A DNA stretch of 64,000 nt from an uncultured Chloracidobacterium sp. (GTDB lineage: Bacteria > Acidobacteriota > Blastocatellia > Pyrinomonadales > Pyrinomonadaceae): assembly GCA_936914845.1 (NCBI GenBank), contig CAKZGE010000004.1, forward strand, positions 62,001 to 126,000, written 5' to 3'. The position numbers were made by a program, and so were the translations under genes. The notes under the pieces are model-generated. The model was not told the DNA's origin and did no database searches. It saw only the letters and a list, made by a program, of their open reading frames with translations. This document shows, one piece after another, positions 44,994 through 55,700 of this stretch (position 1 is its first letter; the number at the start of each line of letters is the position of its first letter).

Positions 44994-45116
44994 CCTCTTT
45001 TATTTTTGTGCTTTAGAGATGTTCAGAAGAACTTTTCGGCTGAGATGCAATGAGTTTAAGAGAAGGTTGCTTTACGGAGCTATAACCTTCAAGGTCCGGG
45101 TCTGGGTGGCGGCGAT

Positions 45117-46889
45117 CTATTGCGAGCGGATGAACAATTCATCGGTGTTCCAGAGCGAATACGGCAGCATTACTGCCGGATAGAGGTTTCCGACGCGTTT
45201 GTTGGCACCGATGATGATATGTCTGGCGACGATCGGTATGATCGGCATTTCGTCCGCCATTATCATTTGGATCCGGTTAAAGATCTCGGCTCTTTTGGTG
45301 CGGTCGGGTTCTATGGCCTGGGCGGCAAAAAGTTCGTCGATCTTTGCTTCCCATTCGGTGGCGGCGGCCTTCTGTTCGGGATGCCATTGATGATAGGCCC
45401 CGCCGGAGCGAAGAAAATTGGCGTAGGTGGTCGGTTCGGTGCCGGTCACGCCAAGACCGAGCAAGATCGCGTCGTAATCAAAGGAACGTCGAAATTTTTC
45501 GTCGATCGTCTTGAATTCGACCGGCGAGATCCGCATTTTGATGCCGATGCGGGAAAGATCTTCCTGAACAACGGCCGCCATCAGCTTGCGCGGTTCATTT
45601 TCGGCGGGCACGAGCAGCGTAAATTCCACAGCATTGCCGTCGGCATCTACTAAAACAGGAGAGCCGCCGCTTTCGGTTAGGCTGAAACCTGCCTTTTGCA
45701 GAATTTCTTTAGCGGCCGCCTGATCGTAAAGGGGCTTCGGCAGTTCGGATGCGATCCAATTCTTATTTGCCGGCGAGACAAAACCGGAAAGCGGTGTGGC
45801 GAAACCCTGAAGGGTGATCTTGGCAATATTCTCGCGGTCGATCGCGGCGGAGACGGCCCGGCGGAAATCTTTGTTCGTGAACCATCGATGCTTTGCGGAA
45901 CCGGCCAGCGATGTGCCGGCAGCATCGACCGGATTAAGGTTGAACCACATATGGTCCGTGCTAAGCCCGGGGCCGACATCGATGCCCGCAGAGGAAGACG
46001 AGGCTTCTGAAAGCGGAGCGATGTCGCCCGGACGAATGCGGTCGGCGATGTCGAGCGTGCCTTGCGAAAGCCGGGTAAAGGTATTATTCGGATCAGCGAC
46101 GACCTCGATATTTACGGCGTCCAGATAGGGCAGCTGTCCGCCTTCGGCATCTTTTTTCCAGTAATTCGGATTGCGTTTGAGAACTATCTTTTCGCCCGGT
46201 GTGGAGGCGGCCGGAATAAAAGGCCCGCTAACGACAATGCCGTTCAGATCCTCGTTTATTTTCCACGATCCGGCGAGTTTGCCGGCTGAAAGTGCGGGGC
46301 CGAGAACTTTTGATGAAAGAATACCAAGGTTGTCGATGTAATTTTCAACGGAAGCGACCCTTTGCGGAAAACTAAGGACGAAATTAAGATCATCAGTTTT
46401 TTGAATGGTGATAGGCTTGCCTTCGATCAACATTGCATCCCGATAGACGGGCGAATTTGTATTTGCGTCGTAAAGTGCGCTCAGCGAGAAAACGACATCT
46501 TCAGCCGTCAATGGCGAGCCATCAGAAAATTTAAGCCCTTCGCGAAGCTTTACGCGCACGGTTTGCCCGTCAGCATCGGGTTTGAACTTTTCGGCGAGGG
46601 CCGGAACGTATTTTTGGGTGCGCTGATCAAATTCGATCAAACGTGCCGTCATTAGAAAAAAAGAAACGGCGATGCTCGGTTCGTCTTTGGCAAGCAGGTA
46701 ATTGAACGTATTGGGGGCGGTGGTCATGCGCACGTTCAATTCGCCGCCGCGGCGGCCGATTTGGCGTTCCGCGGAAGCGGTGTCTGCCGAATTTTCGCCG
46801 GCCGGCAGCGGAGCCTGACAAGATATCGCAAAAAGAGACAAGAAAAAGACAAGCGTCCGGTAATACGTGCAGATTCGCATCATGATCAA
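45117..46889 (-). CDS. peptide/nickel-type ABC transporter substrate-binding lipoprotein
   Basis: 590 residues of the SBP_bac_5 type. A signal peptide with a lipobox (LFAISCQAP) anchors it to a membrane. The core has FKPDADGQTVRVKLREGLKFSDGSPLTAEDVVFSL, the hallmark of DppA/OppA-like proteins, and VVADPNNTFTRLSQGTLDIA, then FRRAVSAAIDRENIA. It is divergent from, and 112 bases away from, two permease genes with which it should work. The ligand is not predictable; oligopeptides are typical. Confidence 0.88.
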   Translation of the reverse strand: MIMMRICTYYRTLVFFLSLFAISCQAPLPAGENSADTASAERQIGRRGGELNVRMTTAPNTFNYLLAKDEPSIAVSFFLMTARLIEFDQRTQKYVPALAEKFKPDADGQTVRVKLREGLKFSDGSPLTAEDVVFSLSALYDANTNSPVYRDAMLIEGKPITIQKTDDLNFVLSFPQRVASVENYIDNLGILSSKVLGPALSAGKLAGSWKINEDLNGIVVSGPFIPAASTPGEKIVLKRNPNYWKKDAEGGQLPYLDAVNIEVVADPNNTFTRLSQGTLDIADRIRPGDIAPLSEASSSSAGIDVGPGLSTDHMWFNLNPVDAAGTSLAGSAKHRWFTNKDFRRAVSAAIDRENIAKITLQGFATPLSGFVSPANKNWIASELPKPLYDQAAAKEILQKAGFSLTESGGSPVLVDADGNAVEFTLLVPAENEPRKLMAAVVQEDLSRIGIKMRISPVEFKTIDEKFRRSFDYDAILLGLGVTGTEPTTYANFLRSGGAYHQWHPEQKAAATEWEAKIDELFAAQAIEPDRTKRAEIFNRIQMIMADEMPIIPIVARHIIIGANKRVGNLYPAVMLPYSLWNTDELFIRSQ

Positions 46890-47001
46890 AGCCTTCCGGG
46901 AGAAACTATCAGCGTGGACTGTGTTGGACGAACGGGCTTATTCTACGGATTTTTGCCCGGCAAATCAATATACAGTATAAAATTAAAACGCGGTTCATTC
47001 T

Positions 47002-47916
47002 GTGCGAAGACTTATCATAAGAAAATCAATGCAAGGTTTGCTGATGCTGGCGGCGGTGTCGGCGATCGCCTTTGGGTTGTTGGCGTCTGCGGGCGGAGAT
47101 GCTGTTTCGGACATGGGTGAAAATCCGCAGGTTTCGGCAGAGACGCTGGCTGAGCTGCGGCTAATTTACGGATTGGAACGCCCGGCGGCGGCGCGGTATT
47201 TCGATTGGGCGACGCTGGCGGCTACGGGAGACCTCGGAGAATCGCTAACCTTTCGGACACCGGTCGCGGGTTTGGTGATGCATCGGCTGTGGAACACGTT
47301 TTTGATCTCGGGGCCGGCATTCATTCTGGCAGCGGCCGTGTCGTTCCTGATGGCGTTCGCCGCTGTGCGGTGGCCGGGAAAGATCACCGGCGGAGCGGTG
47401 GAGCTGACAGTGTTGGTGACGGCATCGGTGCCGCGAATGGCGATCTCGCTGTTCGGTCTTTTAATGATCTTCCGGGCGGCCCGGCCGGGCAGCGGTGCGG
47501 CGAAATGGCTGGCCTTGGTGGCGGTTTTGGCGGTTCCGCTGATAGCGGTGTTTTTGGCCCAGATGCATGCGGGTTTGAGGTCCGCGATGCAGATGGATTT
47601 CGTGCGATTTGCGGAAGCAAAAGGGCTTTCGCGCACCGACGTGATAATGCGTCACGCGGTGAGGGAAATGCTCGGGCCGGTGCTGACCGTAATGGGAATG
47701 GCGGCGGGGATCCTGATAGGCGGTTCGGTCATCGCCGAAGCTGTGCTGAATTGGCCGGGCATCGGACAGCTGATGGTGGCTGCCGTACGGGGCCGGGACA
47801 TCCCGTTGGTGATGGGGATCGTGCTGGTAACGTGTGCAGCGGTTTGGGCAAGCAATCTGGCGGCTGATGTGCTGCGGGCCGTGAACGACAAAAGGCTGCG
47901 GGCGGGCGACCAATGA
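47002..47916 (+). CDS. ABC transporter permease, DppB/OppB type
   Basis: 304 residues with six to seven hydrophobic segments. The family pattern is seen in LGESLTFRTPVAGLVMHRLWNT, then the EAA-type cytoplasmic loop RFAEAKGLSRTDVIMRHAVREM, which contacts the ATPase, and VIAEAVLNWPGIGQLMVAAVRGRDIPLVMG near the end. It pairs with the next permease (overlap of four bases). No ATPase gene is in the window. Confidence 0.85.
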   Translation: MRRLIIRKSMQGLLMLAAVSAIAFGLLASAGGDAVSDMGENPQVSAETLAELRLIYGLERPAAARYFDWATLAATGDLGESLTFRTPVAGLVMHRLWNTFLISGPAFILAAAVSFLMAFAAVRWPGKITGGAVELTVLVTASVPRMAISLFGLLMIFRAARPGSGAAKWLALVAVLAVPLIAVFLAQMHAGLRSAMQMDFVRFAEAKGLSRTDVIMRHAVREMLGPVLTVMGMAAGILIGGSVIAEAVLNWPGIGQLMVAAVRGRDIPLVMGIVLVTCAAVWASNLAADVLRAVNDKRLRAGDQ

Positions 47917-48956
47917 AACACATTCGACGCAAGGGAACGATAGCAGGAGCAGCGATATTGGCATTGATATATGCCGGGGCGTTGCTGGCGCCGTTCCTGT
48001 CGCCATATGGGCCGAGCGATCAGGTGCGTTCGGAGCCTTCGGCACCGGCAAGTATTATTCGGCTGCGGGACGAGCAAGGCGTTTGGCAACGGCCATTTAT
48101 ATATCGGACAAGATTGAAGGATGTGCGCACATTTGCGTATGAAGAAGACCGCACGCAAAAATTCCCGGTGGCCCTGTTCGTCAAAGGATCTCCATACCCG
48201 CTGTTTGGAAAATTTTCGGCGGAAACACATTTCTTTGGTACCGAGGGCGGCGAAAACGGCCAGCGGGTCTATCTGATGGGAACCGACCATCTTGGCCGCG
48301 ATCGATTCTCGCGGTTGCTTCATGCGGCCAGATTCTCTTTTTTGGTCAGCCCGATCGGGACACTGCTGGCCTGTCTGGTCGGAATTGCTATTGGCCTGAT
48401 AAGCGGATATTCGCGGCCGGCAATAGATTCGGCGTTGATGGGCGTGACCGAAACGATGCTTTCGCTGCCGGCATTGATCATTGTGCTGGCGGCTCGGGCG
48501 GCATTTCCGCCGGAACTGCCGGCATTTACGGCGTCGGTGCTGTTGATATCGATCTTCGCTTTGGTGGGGTGGGCGGAAATGGCACGTTTGACGCGTTCGC
48601 TGGTCAGAACGGCTCGAGAATTTGAATATGTGACGGCGGCGGCCGCAACCGGTGTTACACAGCCGAACATTTTGAGGCGTCATATATTGCCGAACATCAG
48701 CGGGCCGCTTTTTACACAGGCATCATTGATGGTACCGGCATTTTTGTTGGCAGAAGTTTCGCTTTCATTTCTCGGCGTCGGACTGCAGGAACCGGATGCC
48801 AGCTTGGGCAATATGCTGGCCGCCGCAACTGATATAACAAGGCTGCAGGCTTCGCCGGTGTTGATGCTCTCGCCGGCGGTGCTGATCTTTATATATGTGC
48901 TTGCGATCAGGCTGGCGGCCCGCGGCGGAGCAAAGGGGAACTATCCGCAGGCGTGA
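47913..48956 (+). CDS. ABC transporter permease, DppC/OppC type
   Basis: 347 residues. An N-terminal helix (GTIAGAAILALIYAGALLA) is followed by a long extracytoplasmic insertion of about 75 residues. TDHLGRDRFSRLLHAARFSF is a DppC signature; the EAA loop reads EYVTAAAATGVTQPNILRRHILPN, and SLSFLGVGLQEPDASLGNML completes the fingerprint. Overlaps DppB-like upstream and the sugar kinase downstream, both by four bases (ATGA and GTGA). Confidence 0.85.
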   Translation: MKHIRRKGTIAGAAILALIYAGALLAPFLSPYGPSDQVRSEPSAPASIIRLRDEQGVWQRPFIYRTRLKDVRTFAYEEDRTQKFPVALFVKGSPYPLFGKFSAETHFFGTEGGENGQRVYLMGTDHLGRDRFSRLLHAARFSFLVSPIGTLLACLVGIAIGLISGYSRPAIDSALMGVTETMLSLPALIIVLAARAAFPPELPAFTASVLLISIFALVGWAEMARLTRSLVRTAREFEYVTAAAATGVTQPNILRRHILPNISGPLFTQASLMVPAFLLAEVSLSFLGVGLQEPDASLGNMLAAATDITRLQASPVLMLSPAVLIFIYVLAIRLAARGGAKGNYPQA

Positions 48957-50077
48957 TTTGCGGCGGAGGTCTGCTATCATTTATACGTATCCCGAAAGGA
49001 TCCGAACCATTAAACATTGTGCTTGAACTAAAAAATAAGAACGAATGCCGCTGGGACGCCGCCGCACTTGGCGAAATACTGCTCCGTTTTGATCCGGGCG
49101 ATCGGCGGATCAGCAATGCCCGCGAATTTTTGGTGTGGGACGGCGGAGCCGAATATAACGTAGCTGCAAATTTGAGCCGTGTTTTTGACGAAAGGTGTGT
49201 GATCCTAACGGCATTGGCAGATAACGCACTCGGCCGGCTCGCGGTCGATCTGGCTCGCCAAGCGGCGGTCGATACGTCGCAGATCATTTGGCGTGAATAT
49301 GACGGCATTGGAAACACCACGCGCAACGCGCTCTATTTTATCGAACGCGGACAGGGCGTTCGCGGGCCTTCTTCCGCATTTGACCGAGGCAACACGGCTG
49401 TCTCACAACTCGGTGCGGGCGACTTGCCGCTTGCGGAGGTTTTTGCCGATGGCGGAGTGCGATGGTTTCATACGGGCGGAGTTTTTACGGGGCTTTCGGC
49501 CACGACACCGGAAGCGGCGATAGAAGCGCTTAGTGCGGCGAATGCCGGCGGTTCGGCCGTTTCATATGATCTGAACTATCGGGATTCGTTATGGGCAAAC
49601 AGAGGCGGCAAAGAGGCGGCGAATGCGGTGAATCGAATCCTATTGCCCTTTGCAGATGTGGTTTTTGGTACATTCGGGTTCGATTCGGCCCTCTCGCGTT
49701 ACGATGAAGCGGTATTTAGATCGGCGGCAGAGGCAATGTTGGCAGAGTTTCCGAAGTTGAAGATGGTCGTTTCAACGCTAAGAGAGACCCATAGTGCTTC
49801 GCGGCACGACATTGGCGGCGTCTGCTTGGTCAACGGAAAGGTCTATCGAGCGGCGGATGTCCGGGACATTGAGGTGATCGACCGCGTCGGCAGCGGCGAT
49901 GCCTTTGCTTCGGCGTTCATTTATGCGGCATTGGAAGGGGCCGATCCGCAGACGGCGATCGATATGGCCGCTGCCCATGGGGCGTTGGCGATGACCACAC
50001 CGGGAGACGGTTCAATGGCGACGGCGGCCGAAGTGGCGGCATTGGCGAAGGGCGGCCATGCCGGTGTAAAACGATGA
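48953..50077 (+). CDS. PfkB-family sugar kinase, 2-keto-3-deoxygluconate kinase-like
   Basis: Phosphorylates a sugar acid or sugar, most like KDGK: ALGEILLRFDP and GGAEYNVAANLSRVF at the substrate side, SYDLNYRDSLW, and the catalytic DRVGSGDAFASAF with its GSGD aspartate. The frame opens at GTG 48953 overlapping the permease, but the first 35 residues are unlike any kinase and the true start may be GTG 49019. Lying directly behind the permeases, it is probably co-transcribed with them, though a functional link is not evident. It converges with ribE, 3 bases apart. Confidence 0.82.
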   Translation: MICGGGLLSFIRIPKGSEPLNIVLELKNKNECRWDAAALGEILLRFDPGDRRISNAREFLVWDGGAEYNVAANLSRVFDERCVILTALADNALGRLAVDLARQAAVDTSQIIWREYDGIGNTTRNALYFIERGQGVRGPSSAFDRGNTAVSQLGAGDLPLAEVFADGGVRWFHTGGVFTGLSATTPEAAIEALSAANAGGSAVSYDLNYRDSLWANRGGKEAANAVNRILLPFADVVFGTFGFDSALSRYDEAVFRSAAEAMLAEFPKLKMVVSTLRETHSASRHDIGGVCLVNGKVYRAADVRDIEVIDRVGSGDAFASAFIYAALEGADPQTAIDMAAAHGALAMTTPGDGSMATAAEVAALAKGGHAGVKR

Positions 50078-50080
50078 CCT

Positions 50081-50707
50081 CTAGGGAAAGACCGGAGCCG
50101 GCCCGGCTTCGAGCGGTTGGTGAAATTGCATCATCCGTTCGACATATTTGGCGATGACGTCCGCTTCAAGATTTACATCGTCGCCGGGTTTGAGAAACGA
50201 AAGGTCGGTCATTTCCCACGTCTTCGGTATCAAAGCGACCTCGAACCGACCGCTTTCAAGCCGGGCGATGGTAAGACTGATGCCTTCGACAGCGACCGAA
50301 CCTTTGAAGACGAAATATCTCGCCAATTCGGGCGGAAAACCGATAGTGACCGTGTGAAAATCGCCGTCTTGGACGGCGGAAACAAAAGTGCCGCGGCCAT
50401 CGACGTGGCCTTGGACGATGTGTCCGCCAAGCCGGGTGGCCGGTGTTACAGAGCGTTCAAGATTGACGCGGGAACCGGGCATGAGCCGGCCGAGCGTGGT
50501 GCGGTGCAGCGTTTCCATTGAAACGTCTGCGGCAAAGGAATCAGCCGCGACATCGAGTGCGGTCAGACAGACGCCATTCACACAGATCGAATCGCCGCTA
50601 AGTGTGCCCTGTGTAACGGTCGATGCAGCAAAGGTCATCCGGAACCCGCCGGCTTCGGGGGACGCGGCGGTTACGCTGCCAAGCTCTTCAATAAGTCCTG
50701 TAAACAT
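50081..50707 (-). CDS. ribE: riboflavin synthase, alpha subunit
   Basis: Dismutates two molecules of 6,7-dimethyl-8-ribityllumazine to riboflavin. MFTGLIEELGSV is the invariant start. Two lumazine-binding repeats are present: ICVNGVCLTALDV with VNLERSVTPATRLGGHIVQGHVDG, and VAVEGISLTI with DVNLEADVIAKYVERM. 208 residues, the normal length. It is the only riboflavin gene here, 6 bases after the TM2-domain gene on the same strand. Confidence 0.94.
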   Translation of the reverse strand: MFTGLIEELGSVTAASPEAGGFRMTFAASTVTQGTLSGDSICVNGVCLTALDVAADSFAADVSMETLHRTTLGRLMPGSRVNLERSVTPATRLGGHIVQGHVDGRGTFVSAVQDGDFHTVTIGFPPELARYFVFKGSVAVEGISLTIARLESGRFEVALIPKTWEMTDLSFLKPGDDVNLEADVIAKYVERMMQFHQPLEAGPAPVFP

Positions 50708-50713
50708 TGAGCA

Positions 50714-51094
50714 TCAAAACCACGGTTGGCGGTGGGTGATATAGGTGTTGACAAATTCGTCGTTGGATTTCGAAAGATATGTGATGCCTTCGATGATCCC
50801 GATGACCGACATTACCAAAGACGGGATGCCGCACAAGGCAATGCCGCCGATATAGACGGCCAGCATGATGATACCTTCGTTCTTATAACCAAGATAAAAT
50901 TTATGCACGCCCAAACCGCCGAGCAAAATGCCGAATAGGCCGGCGGCAAGCTTTTTGTCAGCGGCATCCGGCGGGGCGAATTGTTGAGCAGGCTGCATCG
51001 GTTGCGACAGTAAGGTGCCGCAAACTGAGCATTGGGTGCTGAAGCCCTGGTTCTGCGAACCACAGCGCGGACATGTAGCGAATCGGGTTGCCAT
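50714..51094 (-). CDS. zinc-ribbon TM2-domain membrane protein
   Basis: 126 residues. The N-terminal ribbon (CPRCGSQNQGFSTQCSVCG) and a Pro/Gln linker precede a TM2 domain: AAGLFGILLGGLGVHKFYLGYKNEG with the conserved turn, then two further helices (IIMLAVYIGGIALCGIPSLV and VIGIIEGITYL). Its ribbon differs from the four in the 32-35 kb block. TM2 proteins lack an assigned function. Divergent from the sigma-like gene. Confidence 0.85.
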   Translation of the reverse strand: MATRFATCPRCGSQNQGFSTQCSVCGTLLSQPMQPAQQFAPPDAADKKLAAGLFGILLGGLGVHKFYLGYKNEGIIMLAVYIGGIALCGIPSLVMSVIGIIEGITYLSKSNDEFVNTYITHRQPWF

Positions 51095-51354
51095 ATTCTC
51101 GATTTTGCTTTAACAGCGGCAAAACTGCAAGAAACCCGAAAGAAAATGATCTTCGGTTGCAGGCCGCGGCGGTAAATGGAATAATCGTTGTGCATGAAGC
51201 CGAGCGTCCCAGCCCCAACGGCTATTCCTAAAAATAGAACGCTTTTTATGAACGGTTCGCAGATGGTGCGGCGGCTATGCCGGATGCATTCTGCTTTTTT
51301 GCCCGCAGGTTTTTCCGATTTTGTTTTCTTTTCAATATTTACAAGGAGAGTTTG

Positions 51355-52131
51355 ATGGAAACTATTTCGTCGATAGAAGCAGCTGTCAGACCATTGACAA
51401 AAACATCCGCAGACGGAAAGGTGTACGAACGCCGGCCGGACACCGAACTGCAGATCGCAGAGGTGGTGGCCCGCGGCCGCGAAAAGCTGGTCGAAAGGGT
51501 TTCAAATGGCGGCAGCGACCCAAAGCTGCTTGATGAGACCTTGATCTATCTGATACGCGAAGCATGGCGGACAAATGATGAGCAAATGGTGCAAATGCTT
51601 TTTGCAGAATTGGACGGCCGGCTGATACGTTTCTTTTCACTATTGAGAGATGAAGAAAACCGTCTGGACGAAGACATGATCCAAACAGTGAAAATGAGGC
51701 TGTGGCAGAAGCTTTCCGACAGGGAAGGCAACATGGCGGATTTTGCCGAGGTGCAATTTGGGCGGTTCATCAAATTCTTGAAATGGGAGGTCGCCAAGCG
51801 GGAATATGCCAGGCGGGCCGAAAATGCGGAGCATCTTGAATATGAGACCGGAGATGATGAGGGAAGCGGCATGCAGTCGATTGAAAATTATGGGGCGGCG
51901 GCCGACCCGCGTCCATCGCCGGTAGAACTTTTAGAATTCAAAGAGGCTTTTGCCGAATTGAATGAGACACAACGAAAAATTGCCGCATTGCTGAAAGAAG
52001 GATGGCCGATCGAAAGTAAAGATCCGAATGAGATCACCATCAGCAAAGTGCTCAATGTGACCTCACGTACCATTCGCAACCGGATCGCGGAAATACGCGA
52101 AAAAGTGAGCGGCCTCAAGGAGGGACGGTAA
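51355..52131 (+). CDS. sigma-factor-like regulator (ECF-type), first gene of the ImmA-helicase operon
   Basis: 258 residues from ATG 51355, behind a clear AAGGAGAG. The middle (RLDEDMIQTVKMRLWQKLSDREG, FIKFLKWEVAKREYARR) resembles sigma region 2, and the C-terminus (LNETQRKIAALLKEGWP, then VLNVTSRTIRNRIAEIREKV) is a region-4-like helix-turn-helix. A non-standard N-terminal part of about 60 residues (IEAAVRPLTKTSADGKVYERR) has no match. It could direct RNA polymerase or simply bind DNA. The next gene starts one base after the stop. Confidence 0.68.
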   Translation: METISSIEAAVRPLTKTSADGKVYERRPDTELQIAEVVARGREKLVERVSNGGSDPKLLDETLIYLIREAWRTNDEQMVQMLFAELDGRLIRFFSLLRDEENRLDEDMIQTVKMRLWQKLSDREGNMADFAEVQFGRFIKFLKWEVAKREYARRAENAEHLEYETGDDEGSGMQSIENYGAAADPRPSPVELLEFKEAFAELNETQRKIAALLKEGWPIESKDPNEITISKVLNVTSRTIRNRIAEIREKVSGLKEGR

Positions 52132-52132
52132 A

Positions 52133-52735
52133 ATGAATATTGTTGACCTATTAGAGGAAATGTCGATCAGAGCGGAAAAGATCGGTGATAGAGCGGCATT
52201 GGCCGAAATGATGCGGACATACCCCGAACACGCCGCAGACCTCCAGGATGCATTCGTTGAAATGGCGGTGTTAGAATTTGCTCCCGAAAGAGAACTGACA
52301 GCGGCTGAACGATCGCGCTATACACAGCATTCACAAGAGCTTTTACGTTCGCTCTTGTCGGGGCCTGCGCCGGCAGCAGAAAGCATCGCCAGCCTGAACA
52401 ACCTTGCCAAAGAGCAAGGCTTATCGAAAGCGGAACTGGCGGAAAAGCTGGGGGTAAGCATTTCGCTGCTTATGTATCTCGAAAAACGCCGGGTACAATT
52501 TTCGACGATCCCGAAAGTCCTGATCGGCCGCATTGCCGCGGTCTTGAAGGTCGCCGAAGAGGCAGTAGCAACCTATTTGAACGCTCCGCCGAGTTTTGCA
52601 GGTGCGAGCTATAAAGCGACGGAACGCCCGGAAGAGCAGCAAGCAAAGGCTTTTGCAGAGGTGGTGAGCGAGGATCAGATGCTGACGGATGAACAACGCT
52701 CACAGCTGCTTGCTCTCACCGACGGTGAAAAATAA
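52133..52735 (+). CDS. XRE-family helix-turn-helix regulator
   Basis: 200 residues. The XRE DNA-binding helix-turn-helix is in the middle (LAKEQGLSKAELAEKLGVSISLLMYLEKRRV), with a helical N-terminal part (RTYPEHAADLQDAFVEMAVLEF) and an extended C-terminal tail. In known systems an ImmA/IrrE-type peptidase encoded beside an XRE protein cleaves it; here the next gene starts 2 bases after the stop and begins with such a domain. The XRE protein is therefore the best candidate substrate and operon repressor. This is inference. Confidence 0.82.
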   Translation: MNIVDLLEEMSIRAEKIGDRAALAEMMRTYPEHAADLQDAFVEMAVLEFAPERELTAAERSRYTQHSQELLRSLLSGPAPAAESIASLNNLAKEQGLSKAELAEKLGVSISLLMYLEKRRVQFSTIPKVLIGRIAAVLKVAEEAVATYLNAPPSFAGASYKATERPEEQQAKAFAEVVSEDQMLTDEQRSQLLALTDGEK

Positions 52736-52737
52736 AG

Positions 52738-55700
52738 ATGGGCCATTGGCAACAGATCCGGCAAAGGGCGGAAAAATTGAGACTCGCAGAAGCTTTCGAT
52801 GAGCTTTCCAATGCGGAAAAGCTGGTTCGCGGAATGGCAGCGCGGCTTGGGCTGACATTGTGTGCGGAATCGCCCAATTCCGCACATTTGCGAAAGTCGC
52901 TGGCCGTCATCGAATACGAAGACGAGATCATCTATTTCAACAACGAGCTGCCGGATTGGTTCAAGTATTTTTGTATCGCCCACGAAATAGGACATTTTGT
53001 CTTTGGCCATCAAAGCGGCGGGTGTGCGGAAAGCGATATTCAGACGGACGCAGCCGAAGACGGCCCGGAGATGACGGCGAAGGTCGCGGGATATAGTTCG
53101 GCGGAAAGACGCGAACGTGAAGCAAATCTATTCGCTCTGGAATTTCTGCTGCCGAGAACGCTGCTGCGGCGGGCATTTTTGGAACGCGGGCAAACTATGA
53201 GAGATATCTGCCGGGCGACGGGTTTTCCGGCAGCGATGGTTGCGGCACAACTTGCGCAAGCCTTGCTCGTTCCGGCGGAAAATATCAATGAAGAAATTGA
53301 TGCGGCTGCGATCAAAACGGTGTTTGACGAAAGCCAGCAGCGGGCGATAGATATGGACGGCCCGGTACTTGTCACTGCGGGTCCGGGCACCGGCAAAACG
53401 CATACGCTGATCGGCCGCCTGATGCATCTGATCGATTCGGGCGTCGATCCGGCACGCATTCTGGCTTTGACGTTTTCGAACAAAGCGGCGGAGGAGATGC
53501 GCGAACGCATTGCGGCGGAGCGGCCTGCGGCGGCGGGAAAGATCCATTTGATGACCTTTCACGCATATGGGCTGGAGCTTTTACGCAAATTTGCGTATGA
53601 AGGTGAAACGGCGGAAAATTTCGGGCTGTTGGATAAGATCGGTGCGCTGCGGCGGATGGAAGAGCGATCGGCCGAGCTTGATCTCGACCACTATTTGCTG
53701 ATGCATGATCCCGCTTTAAAACTGCCGGCTATCTTAGCGGCCATATCACGGGCAAAAGACGAGTTGTGCACGGCCGAAGAATATACGCAGCTGGCCGATG
53801 AAATGCTCTCGCGGGCCGATACAGACGATGCGATCGCCGCGGCGGAAAAGGCGGTTGAGGCGGCGCGGGCCTATCGTATTTATCAAAATATTCTGAAAGA
53901 GGAAGGCGCGGTCGATTTTGGCGACCTGATCCATGGAGCAGTGCGGCTTTTGCGGTCAAATGCCGGTGTAAAAGCGGCCGTCACAAATAGCTACGACGCA
54001 GTAGTGGTTGACGAATTTCAGGATGTGAATCGGGCATGCGGTGTGTTGTTGAAAGAAGTTGCGGGTGATGGCAAAGGTTTGTGGGCGGTCGGCGACCTGC
54101 GGCAATCGATCTATCGGTGGCGCGGAGCTTCGCCGGCAAATCTGGAACGGTTCACTCTCGATTATCCGAATGCAAAGATAGTTTCACTTGAAAAGAACTA
54201 TCGTTCGCGGCCGCCGATCGTAGAGATGTTTAGCAATTTCGCCGGTCAGATGATCGCCGGGGGCACGGAAACTTTTCACCAATGGCAGCCGGATCGCGAG
54301 CCGGGTATTCCGGGAACGGCGATAACATTCGATGTGGCCGGTGATGTGAAAGCGGAGGCCGAACAGATAGCCGCGCGTATAAAGCAGCATCAGGCGGCCG
54401 GGGTCGAGCTTAAAGATTGTGCGATCATTTGCCGAACGCACGGACAGCTCGAAAAGTTTGCGGCGGCCCTGGCGGCAAACGACATTCCGCTGTTCTATCT
54501 TGGTGAGATATTTGAACGCGAAGAGGTGCGGAACCTGCTCGCTCTGATCGATCTGCGGCATTCGGCGGACGGCATTTCGCTGCTGCGCGCGGCAAAGATG
54601 GCTGAATTCGGCATGCCGTTCGAAGATGTGAAAAAACTGGTCGATATGACGGCCAAGGATGAGCGCCCATTTCTGGAGGTTATCGCCGATGCCGAGATGG
54701 TCGCGTCGCTGTCGCCGGAAGGTCGGTCCGGCGGCGCCGCTTTGGTGGATCTTCTGACATCATATTCGCCCGAGGTGTCGGCCTGGGATCTTTTGACAGG
54801 CTGCTTGTTCGATAAGCGCATTGCCATTGGCGAATTGTTCGCTGAAAACGACGTCCAGGCGCGATCAAAGCGGTTGGCTGTTTATCAACTGCTGCGTGCG
54901 GCGCGATCTTTCTCGCCGCCGGATGGCGGAGCAAAGCCGCCGCTAAAGGCATTTTTAGAGCACGTACGGCGATTGGCGTATTTCAACGCGGATAAGGATT
55001 ATGCTCAGATGCCGGAAGAAGCGGCTCATCTGGACGCCGTACGCCTGTTGACAGTGCATTCGGCGAAAGGATTGGAGTTTCGGGTCGTTTTTCTTCCGTA
55101 TTTGGGCGCGAGCAAATTTCCGGTCAGTAAACGCACAACAGATTGTCCTCCGCCGGCGGGGATGATCGACGGCCACCAGGATTTCCAAGTCGAAGAGGAA
55201 CAATGCCTGTTTTTTGTCGCGCTCTCGCGTGCCCGCGACCATCTTCATCTGTCTCGGGCGGAGTTCTATGGCAAACGCTCTTCAAATGCATCGCCTTTCC
55301 TAGATAGCATCGCCGCTTTGCTGCCGCCGGCAAATGTTATTCCGGCGTCCGCCGACCGCAGTTCGGAAAGGGATGCAAAGGGTCTTGCACCGGCTCATTT
55401 TTCAGCGAGATCGCTGCAGCGTTTTGTCGATTGCGGAGCGAAATATTTTTACAGTGACGTGCTTTTTTTGCGGGTCGAATTCGATTCGGCTTATGTGGAC
55501 CTTCATTCGCGTCTGGTTAGTGCTCTGGCAGAGGCATGTGCGGATGAAAGCGGGAATGGCGGATCAGCAGCGGCACATTTTGAGCGGTCGTGGGATGCGG
55601 CGGAGAACGCGGAGAAAAAGCACTCTGATCTTTACCGGCGAAAAGGCCGCATGCTGCTGCAAGGAAGCGATGCTTTGACCAAACTTGACCTGCGGCTGGC

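Noticed and set aside
47652..48683. 343-residue antisense frame
   Set aside because: Opposite the two permeases, whose motifs are clear; composition dominated by Arg and Gln.
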